This document shows, piece after piece, positions 59,008 through 64,000 of a stretch of DNA of 64,000 bases. Source of the stretch: Achromobacter kerstersii (lineage in GTDB: Bacteria; Pseudomonadota; Gammaproteobacteria; Burkholderiales; Burkholderiaceae_B); assembly GCF_902859595.1 (NCBI RefSeq), contig NZ_CADIJQ010000010.1, positions 205,611 to 269,610 on the forward strand, written 5' to 3'. A model generated the notes under the pieces. That model did no database searches. It was not told the origin of the DNA and worked only from the letters and a program-made list of their open reading frames with translations. A program made the translations under genes and the position numbers. The first letter of the stretch is position 1. Every line of letters starts with the position of its first letter.

Positions 59008-59022
59008 TCCTAATATTTAGGA
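59008..59022. promoter_or_regulatory. IclR-type operator, autoregulatory copy
   Basis: TCCTAATATTTAGGA is a perfect 6+3+6 palindrome 9 bp before the iclR-type start codon. Two related copies occur at 55621-55635 and, in degenerate form, at 55433-55447. Confidence 0.65.
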
Positions 59023-59078
59023 CGGGAACATAGCACGAGACGCGCCCGGGCGGACAGCGCTTTCGGGCGCCGCGGCGC

Positions 59079-59705
59079 TCAGGCCTTCAAGCCGGGAATG
59101 GTGGCGCGCACGGCGGCCGAACGATCCCACAGGTTCGGCAGGCTGGGCGACGAATAGCCCGACACAAACGGTTTGGGCTGGCCGGTTTCCGGGTCATACA
59201 CATGGCGCGACACCGCGCCGATGTTGCCGCCATACAGATGCACACTGATCGACACGCGGTCGGCAAAGGCATTGGAAACGCGGTGGATGTCACCCTCTTG
59301 CGGCGACAAGCGCTCGACGTCACCGGGCTGCAAGGTGGTGGGCTCGCCCGCCGCCGTCAACCGGCCATCCGCATGGCGCACGTAGCGCTGATTGATTTCG
59401 GCGCCACGCAACATACCCACGTAGCCCCAGACCTCGTGGTCATGCACCGGCGTGAATTGGCCCGGCCCCCACACGAAGCTCACCAGCGAAAAGCGCTCCA
59501 GCGGATCGCAATGCAGCAGGTATTGCTGGTAGTACTGCGGATGCGGTGCGGTACAGGCGTCGGGCAGCCAGTCGTCGTGGCGCACCAGATCGGCAAACGC
59601 GGCTTGCAGCGCGGGCGTCTGCGCCAAGGCGTCCGGCGTCGCCAAGCGGGTCGCCGTCGCGATGAAGCAGCGAAGCCGGTCCAGGCCGGTAACGGAATCG
59701 GGCAT
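59079..59705 (-). CDS. Cysteine/thiol dioxygenase family cupin (possibly 3-mercaptopropionate dioxygenase)
   Basis: A 208-residue non-haem iron dioxygenase of the cysteine dioxygenase family, oxidising a small thiol to its sulfinate. The metal ligands are visible in FTPVHDHEVWGYVGML (two His) and EGDIHRVSN (third His), with the C-terminal SVHLYGGNIG tyrosine region. At the position of the Cys of the Cys-Tyr crosslink the protein has GYVG, as in bacterial 3-mercaptopropionate dioxygenases, so that substrate is at least as likely as cysteine. GGAGACCCGCA precedes ATG 59705. Confidence 0.85.
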   Translation of the reverse strand: MPDSVTGLDRLRCFIATATRLATPDALAQTPALQAAFADLVRHDDWLPDACTAPHPQYYQQYLLHCDPLERFSLVSFVWGPGQFTPVHDHEVWGYVGMLRGAEINQRYVRHADGRLTAAGEPTTLQPGDVERLSPQEGDIHRVSNAFADRVSISVHLYGGNIGAVSRHVYDPETGQPKPFVSGYSSPSLPNLWDRSAAVRATIPGLKA

Positions 59706-59894
59706 TGCGGGTCTCCAGATCGATGGGAATATCCCAGATGAGAAAAGCAGTATCCACCATTCGGGACGCCCGCGCACGGGTGAGCCTGACGCGAGTGTGG
59801 TGATCACGCCGATACCAGCGCACGCCACGTCACGCCAGGCTTGACAGGCCGGCGCCCCAGCGCGCAGCGTATCGGACTGTCTTGAAGGTTGGAA

Positions 59895-60674
59895 ATGAAA
59901 AACCCGCATCACGATATTCCGCCCGCGTTGGCGGACGCATTACGCGGCGCGCAGCGCGTCGTGATCTTCACTGGCGCCGGCGTCTCCGCCGAAAGCGGCA
60001 TCGCCACGTTTCGCGATGCGCTGACGGGTTTGTGGTCGCGCTTTGACGCGCAAGCCTTGGCCACCCCCGAGGCGTTTCGCGCGCAGCCCGACGTGGTCTG
60101 GGGCTGGTATGAATGGCGGCGTGCGCAAGTGCTGCGCGCCGCGCCGAACGCCGCGCACCATGCCATCGCGGCATTGGCGCAGCATGTGCCCGAACTGATC
60201 GTCGTCACACAAAACGTGGATGACTTGCACGAACGCGCAGGCAGCAAGCATGTGGTGCATCTGCATGGCAGCCTGCACGCGCCGCGCTGTTCCGTATGCG
60301 CCGCGCCCTATGTCTTTGGCGATGAGATCCCAGTCGAACCCGACGAAGGACGGCGCATCACGCCGCCCGCTTGCACCGCATGCGGCGCGCCGGTGCGCCC
60401 CGGCGTCGTGTGGTTTGGCGAAAGCCTGCCGGGCGACGCCTGGAGCACCGCGTTGCGCGCGGCGGAACAATGCGATGTGCTGTTTGCCATCGGCACATCA
60501 GCGCTGGTCTATCCCGCCGCGGAATTGCCGCAACGCGCCTTGGCCGCAGGCGCCACAGTCGTGCAGGTGAACCCCGGCGTGACACCGCTGGACCCGCACG
60601 CGCATTGCAATCTGCATGGGCTGGCCGCCGACGTGATGCCGCGTGTGCTGGCCGCCGCAAGTGAACATTTGTGA
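59895..60674 (+). CDS. cobB: NAD-dependent protein deacylase (class III sirtuin, CobB-like)
   Basis: A 259-residue sirtuin that removes acyl groups from lysine using NAD. The motifs are VIFTGAGVSAESGIATFRD near 24, VTQNVDDLHERAG near 104, the catalytic VVHLHGSLHAP and four zinc Cys (CSVC and CTAC). The Tyr-x2-Arg pair (WYEWRR), which marks desuccinylase/demalonylase activity in class III sirtuins, is present near residue 73. ATG 59895 is preferred over TTG 59889. It is divergent from the dioxygenase gene. Confidence 0.9.
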   Translation: MKNPHHDIPPALADALRGAQRVVIFTGAGVSAESGIATFRDALTGLWSRFDAQALATPEAFRAQPDVVWGWYEWRRAQVLRAAPNAAHHAIAALAQHVPELIVVTQNVDDLHERAGSKHVVHLHGSLHAPRCSVCAAPYVFGDEIPVEPDEGRRITPPACTACGAPVRPGVVWFGESLPGDAWSTALRAAEQCDVLFAIGTSALVYPAAELPQRALAAGATVVQVNPGVTPLDPHAHCNLHGLAADVMPRVLAAASEHL

Positions 60675-60747
60675 ACATCTGCCCATCTGATCTGCGGTAG
60701 AAAGAAGCCAGCTGCACCACTCGAGGGGAAACCCCAAATCTCACCGC

Positions 60748-61380
60748 TTGGCCACCGCGATACAGTGGCGAGTGGTTTTGGCTGTGGAGAGCATCATTCC
60801 GTTTTCCTGGAGACTTCCCGACATCTTCGTGCGTTCATCAGACGGTGCCTTGCATCGTGTGGTGCGCCACGCCACGACCACCGAAACCATTGCCAAACTT
60901 GAGAGCATTCCCAGCAATTACCACCTGGATTGCGAGTGCAAGCTGGACAACGGTGAAACGCTTTCCTGGATCGGAAATAACCAGTATCGTCAGACTAATG
61001 GCGGCGCAATTTATACCGCCGAAACCGACGTCACGACGCCTCGTGGCGATGCCCGCAAAGGCAACGCCAAGCGGAATGCGCCGGAGGCATACCGGGCGGC
61101 CCCGCACCAGAAACTGAATGCGGGGCACAGTCCGCTACCACTAGCTGTCATCAATCTAAAAACCGGCAACGATTGGAGTTTGATACGCGCCTGGCGCGAG
61201 CACCTCAATATCACCACTGCGGATATGGCGGCTCGTCTGGGAGTAGATCACTCCATCTACATTGAATTGGAACGGCCACGTCCAAGGCCTCGGCAAGTCG
61301 TCCTGGACCGCGTGTCGGAGGCGTTAGGCGTGTCACCAGACCAACTCGATGATTCATTGTTAGGAGGGCGGCTTCAATAG
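60748..61380 (+). CDS. Hypothetical protein with C-terminal XRE-type helix-turn-helix
   Basis: Up to 210 residues. The first part (about residues 24-94) is a small domain starting RLPDIFVRSSDGALHRVV and ending around ETLSWIGNNQYRQTNGG. The C-terminal 55 residues form an XRE/Cro-like helix-turn-helix (LIRAWREHLNITTADMAARLGVDHSIYIELE). The same N-terminal domain recurs alone in the next gene. The start is uncertain: TTG 60748 is the longest; GTG codons at 60772 and 60784 are alternatives and none has a good ribosome-binding site. No function is recognised; DNA binding is likely. Confidence 0.68.
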   Translation: MATAIQWRVVLAVESIIPFSWRLPDIFVRSSDGALHRVVRHATTTETIAKLESIPSNYHLDCECKLDNGETLSWIGNNQYRQTNGGAIYTAETDVTTPRGDARKGNAKRNAPEAYRAAPHQKLNAGHSPLPLAVINLKTGNDWSLIRAWREHLNITTADMAARLGVDHSIYIELERPRPRPRQVVLDRVSEALGVSPDQLDDSLLGGRLQ

Positions 61381-61476
61381 CGCCACAGCGGGGGCATCCG
61401 CCTTTCCGCTACGCACGTTGAAACGTCCACGTGACTTTGGTGCCGCAAAAAAGACGGCCCGCAGGAGGTACTGAGT

Positions 61477-61725
61477 ATGCTCGGCACCGCAAGACGCTTG
61501 ACCGATGTGCTTGTCACATCGCCTGATGGCACCCTGTATCGCATCGAACGCTTCGTTGCGGATCTTGATGCGTATTCCGCGCTGGGCACGTCCCGGTTCG
61601 ACCCCAAGATGCATTGCATCTGCCGCACGAGCTCAGGTGAAAAAGTCACCTGGCTTGGCGGCCAGGCGTATCAGATGCTGAAGAACGGCATCGCGCTGAC
61701 GGCGGTAGACCGGCGACGGCGCTGA
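61477..61725 (+). CDS. Small protein of 82 residues, paralogue of the N-terminal domain of the preceding gene
   Basis: Begins MLGTARRLTDVLVTSPDGTLYRI and contains CICRTSSGEKVTWLGGQAYQM. Aligned with residues 24-94 of the preceding gene, the pattern RL-x-D-(I/V)-x-V-x-S-x-DG-x-L-x-R, then a hydrophobic stretch, C-x-C, GE-x-(L/V)-(S/T)-W-(I/L)-G, is conserved without gaps. An AGGAGG 7 nt before the ATG gives good support for translation. It lacks the helix-turn-helix part. Function unknown. It ends 12 bp from the convergent LysR gene. Confidence 0.75.
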   Translation: MLGTARRLTDVLVTSPDGTLYRIERFVADLDAYSALGTSRFDPKMHCICRTSSGEKVTWLGGQAYQMLKNGIALTAVDRRRR

Positions 61726-61737
61726 ACGCCCCCTTCC

Positions 61738-62622
61738 CTATCGCGTAAACCGATCCACCAGAAAGTCCACGAAGGTCGTGAGCTTCGGCAGCGCCTGCCT
61801 GTCCTTTGGATACAGCAGAGAGATCGGCCGCGCCACGGGCCAGTACGGCTGCAAGATCGGTACGAGCCTGCCTGCGCGCACATCGTCACCCAGCAGCAGC
61901 TCGGGTTGCAGCACGACGCCAAAGCCCGCCAGCGCGGCTTGTCGCAAGGCCTGGCCATTGTTCGACACGAAGCGGCCGGTGGGGTAACCCGCCCGGCTGC
62001 CATCGTTGCTGGCCAGTTGCCAGCCCGTGCGGCGGCTCCAGTAGGAAAAATCCAGGCATTGATGACGCATCAGATCATCAGGCGAGGCCGGTGTGCCGTA
62101 GCGTTCCAGATACGCGGGCGCGGCGCAGATGATCATCTGGTAGCGCCCGATCGTGCGCGCGACCAGCCCCGAGTCGGCCGGCTCGCCAATACGCACGGCA
62201 AGGTCGTAACGCGCGGCGACGATGTCCTCGACCATATCGCTCAGCACCAGTTCAACGCTGACATCGGGATAGACGGACAGGTAATCGGTAATGGCGGGCG
62301 TGAGCGAGAACGATCCGAAGGTGACCGTTGACGTGATGCGCAGATGCCCGCGCGGCGTCAGCCGCAAGGCCTCGGCGCCCTGCTCGGCCTCACGGATATC
62401 CGACAAGATGGTTTTGCAGCGCGCGAAATACGCCTGCCCCGCTTCGGTCAGACTTTGCCGGCGCGTCGTGCGGTTCATCAGCCGCAGGCCCAGCCGCGCT
62501 TCAAGGCCCTTGATGTGCTTGGCCGCCATCGCGGCAGACATCTGATGGCGCGCGGCGGCCGCCGTCAGGCTGCCCAATTCCACAACCGCCACAAAGACTT
62601 CCATGCTGAGCAAGCGGTCCAT
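61738..62622 (-). CDS. LysR-family transcriptional regulator
   Basis: A 294-residue regulator: N-terminal winged helix (MEVFVAVVELGSLTAAAAR, then MSAAMAAKHIKGLEARLGLRLMNRTTRRQSLTEAG by position 28-62) and a substrate-binding domain (LRITSTVTFGSFSLTPAI, LVLSDMVEDIVAARYDLAVRIG). It is divergent from the short-chain dehydrogenase gene across 136 bp and is expected to regulate it, in the common LysR arrangement. Inducer unknown. Confidence 0.92.
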   Translation of the reverse strand: MDRLLSMEVFVAVVELGSLTAAAARHQMSAAMAAKHIKGLEARLGLRLMNRTTRRQSLTEAGQAYFARCKTILSDIREAEQGAEALRLTPRGHLRITSTVTFGSFSLTPAITDYLSVYPDVSVELVLSDMVEDIVAARYDLAVRIGEPADSGLVARTIGRYQMIICAAPAYLERYGTPASPDDLMRHQCLDFSYWSRRTGWQLASNDGSRAGYPTGRFVSNNGQALRQAALAGFGVVLQPELLLGDDVRAGRLVPILQPYWPVARPISLLYPKDRQALPKLTTFVDFLVDRFTR

Positions 62623-62758
62623 GAATTACGCACCCTGAGTGTGAAGTGTTTCCACCATTCCCGGATTTTTCCATGGAAATCGAACGGCGAGAATGCTTGC
62701 ATGCCCTGGCGCTTGGCCGGGGCGCCCTTTTACAAACCAGCAAGCTCGGGAGCACTCC

Positions 62759-63355
62759 ATGAAAATCATCCTTATCGGCGCCACCGGCACCATCGGCCGC
62801 GCAGTGGCGGAAGCGCTGGGCCAACGCCACGACATCATCTCCGTCGGCAAAACCCATGGCCAATATCAAGTCGACGTGACGCGCAGCGACAGCATCCGCG
62901 CCTTGTTTGAACAGGTCGGCAAGGTGGACGCCATCGTCTCCACCACCGGCGCGCTGCACTTCGGCCCGCTGTCGGAGATGACGGCCGAACAATTCAAGAT
63001 CGGCTTGCACAACAAGCTGCTGGGCCAAGTGGACCTGGCGCTGATCGGCCAGCACTATGTGAACGCAGGCGGCTCCATCACGCTGACCAGCGGCATCGTC
63101 AGCGACGAACCCATCCGCCACGGCGCCAACGCATCAGCCGTGAACTCCGCCATCGACGGCTTCGTGCGCGGCGCAGCAGTTGAACTGCAAGGCATCCGCA
63201 TCAACTCGGTCAGCCCGACCGTGTTGCAAGAATCGATGGGCAGCTACGGCCCCTTCTTCCCAGGCTTCGAAGCCGCCCCCGCCAGCCGCGTCGCTCTGGC
63301 GTATTGCCGCAGCGTGGAAGGCGTGCAAACGGGACGGGTGATCCGGGTTTGGTGA
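62759..63355 (+). CDS. Short-chain dehydrogenase/reductase
   Basis: A 198-residue short SDR protein. The NAD(P)-binding motif is at residues 7-13 (GATGTIG), STTGAL near 60, SITLTSGIVSDEP near 103 and VNSAIDGFVRGAAVEL near 127; the usual Tyr-x3-Lys is not obvious, so catalysis may differ. SDRs of this size, paired with a LysR gene, are common in proteobacteria. ATG 62759 follows GGGAGCACTCC; an upstream extension to 62693 is unlikely. The stop codon lies inside the tandem repeats that follow. Confidence 0.85.
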   Translation: MKIILIGATGTIGRAVAEALGQRHDIISVGKTHGQYQVDVTRSDSIRALFEQVGKVDAIVSTTGALHFGPLSEMTAEQFKIGLHNKLLGQVDLALIGQHYVNAGGSITLTSGIVSDEPIRHGANASAVNSAIDGFVRGAAVELQGIRINSVSPTVLQESMGSYGPFFPGFEAAPASRVALAYCRSVEGVQTGRVIRVW

Positions 63356-63409
63356 TCGGGGTTTGGTGATGGGGTTTAGTGATCGTTTTTGGTGATCGGG
63401 CTCAGTGAC
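63344..63409. repeat. Imperfect 13-14 bp tandem repeat, five units
   Basis: Units CGGGTTTGGTGAT, CGGGGTTTGGTGAT, GGGGTTTAGTGAT, CGTTTTTGGTGAT and CGGGCTCAGTGAC follow one another, beginning within the last codons of the SDR gene and ending before the terminator. Each unit carries a possible TGA, so copy number would not change the protein. Likely slippage-prone. Confidence 0.75.
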
Positions 63410-63433
63410 TCCGATCCTGCGATCAGACAAAAC

Positions 63434-63471
63434 AAAAGCGGCTTGATGGATAACCATCAAGCCGCTTTTTT
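63434..63471. terminator. Strong bidirectional Rho-independent terminator
   Basis: AAAAGCGGCTTGATGG pairs perfectly with CCATCAAGCCGCTTTT over 16 bp with an ATAA loop, followed by further T residues and preceded by A residues. It ends the SDR transcript on the plus strand and can also stop transcripts of the minus-strand tRNA gene that follows. Confidence 0.92.
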
Positions 63472-63531
63472 GTCTTGCTTTGCCTTTCGGCTGAACCGCG
63501 ATATCAACATCATCGCGAGTTCTGAATAAGG

Positions 63532-63608
63532 TGGCGCGCCCGGCAGGATTCGAACCTACGACCCCCTGGTTCGTAGCCAGGTACTCTATCCAGCTGAGCT
63601 ACGGGCGC
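63532..63608 (-). tRNA. tRNA-Arg(ACG), copy 1
   Basis: A 77-nt cloverleaf on the minus strand, including an encoded CCA. The acceptor stem is GCGCCCG/CGGGCGC, the D arm TAGCTCAGCTGGATAGAG and the T arm GTAGG-TTCGAAT-CCTGC. The anticodon loop CTACGAA sits on a CCTGG/CCAGG stem, giving anticodon ACG (read as ICG). Identical in sequence to the copy at 63891. Confidence 0.97.
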
Positions 63609-63815
63609 TCCGAAAGAGGCGTGTTTATAACATGAAAAAAACACATCACGCAAATCGCTTGGGGAAATTCGCGAAGTGCTGTGCGAATTTTCTGCTTAAA
63701 CGCTTTGCTTGAGCCCTTTGCTTCGGTCCTTTGCTTAAGCTCTCTGCGTAACTTTCATGCGAAGTATCTTCGCCGCCTGTTGCAGCTTCTGCATCGACAT
63801 GCATTGGCTGTCACT

Positions 63816-63852
63816 AAACAAAAAGGCCTTCGATTCAAGATCAAAGGCCTTT
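63816..63852 (-). terminator. Rho-independent terminator between the two tRNA genes
   Basis: AAAGGCCTT (63822-63830) pairs with AAGGCCTTT (63844-63852). On the minus strand it is followed by a T-run (TTTTTGTTT), directly downstream of the tRNA copy at 63891-63967. The rest of the 282-bp spacer between the tRNA genes has repeated CTTTGCTT segments and no recognised gene. Confidence 0.7.
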
Positions 63853-63890
63853 CCATTTTTACTGCTGTTGTCTTGCGACATTCTTTGCTT

Positions 63891-63967
63891 TGGCGCGCCC
63901 GGCAGGATTCGAACCTACGACCCCCTGGTTCGTAGCCAGGTACTCTATCCAGCTGAGCTACGGGCGC
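63891..63967 (-). tRNA. tRNA-Arg(ACG), copy 2
   Basis: The same 77-nt minus-strand tRNA as at 63532-63608, with encoded CCA, anticodon ACG and identical stems. A terminator follows on the minus strand at 63816-63852, so the two copies are probably separate transcripts or a processed tandem. The remaining 33 bases to the window edge show nothing recognisable. Confidence 0.97.
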
Positions 63968-64000
63968 ATCAAAAAGCAAGCCTTGAATAATAGCGTTGTT

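Noticed and set aside
63681..63935. Short plus-strand frame running through the second tRNA
   Set aside because: It covers a terminator hairpin and a tRNA on the opposite strand and lacks a ribosome-binding site.
1..64000. CRISPR arrays, insertion sequences, transposases, integrases, restriction or toxin-antitoxin genes
   Set aside because: None was recognised. No regularly spaced direct repeats of CRISPR length and no mobile-element proteins were seen in any frame.

Overview
The window is high-GC DNA packed with genes and reads as a chromosomal segment of a betaproteobacterium of the order Burkholderiales. The family Alcaligenaceae, and Achromobacter or a close relative, is my best guess. 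The grounds are two Bug/TctC-type solute-binding proteins, the style of the fatty-acid oxidation genes, and strong third-position GC bias. No plasmid, phage, insertion-sequence or CRISPR hallmark was seen.

Region 1 (1-21.7 kb) is an exopolysaccharide locus of the Wzx/Wzy type, resembling colanic acid clusters. A minus-strand arm (wza, wzc, phosphomannomutase, pgi, galE, then a gene cut by the window edge) diverges from a plus-strand arm of 13 genes. The plus arm holds an undecaprenyl-phosphate glucose-1-phosphate transferase, GDP-mannose and GDP-fucose synthesis (manC, gmd, fcl) and a GDP-mannose hydrolase. It also holds a VanZ-like protein, flippase, polymerase, four glycosyltransferases and an acetyltransferase. 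Together they would build, acetylate, flip, polymerise and export a heteropolysaccharide that probably contains fucose.

Region 2 (21.7-26 kb) has two tandem LuxR-type regulators whose receiver domains lack the phosphoacceptor aspartate. A more AT-rich stretch follows, with a two-domain protein related to GINT1-like polysaccharide-modifying proteins.

Region 3 (26-40.3 kb) is a plus-strand fatty-acid oxidation locus. It begins with a PsrA-like TetR regulator with a PsrA-type box at its own promoter. Then come an acyl-CoA dehydrogenase, two thiolases, two fused hydratase/dehydrogenases with opposite domain order, a FadL porin, a DUF4442 protein, an exported chalcone-isomerase-like protein and FadD.

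Region 4 (40.3-64 kb) is a chain of small catabolic cassettes. These are a sulfatase-superfamily enzyme with a Bug protein and a MarR regulator; a Fur-boxed TonB siderophore receptor; and a four-carbon acid-sugar cassette (KdgT permease, DUF1537 kinase, PdxA2-like dehydrogenase, GntR) behind a long inverted repeat. Next is a five-gene CoA-thioester operon (CaiB, crotonase, CoA-transferase-like A/B, AMP ligase), divergent from a Bug protein and a FAD protein. An IclR regulator shares a 15-bp operator motif with that control region. The right end has a thiol dioxygenase, a sirtuin, two tandem paralogous small proteins, a LysR/SDR pair and two identical tRNA-Arg(ACG) genes.

All assignments come from reading motifs by eye. 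No database search was run.
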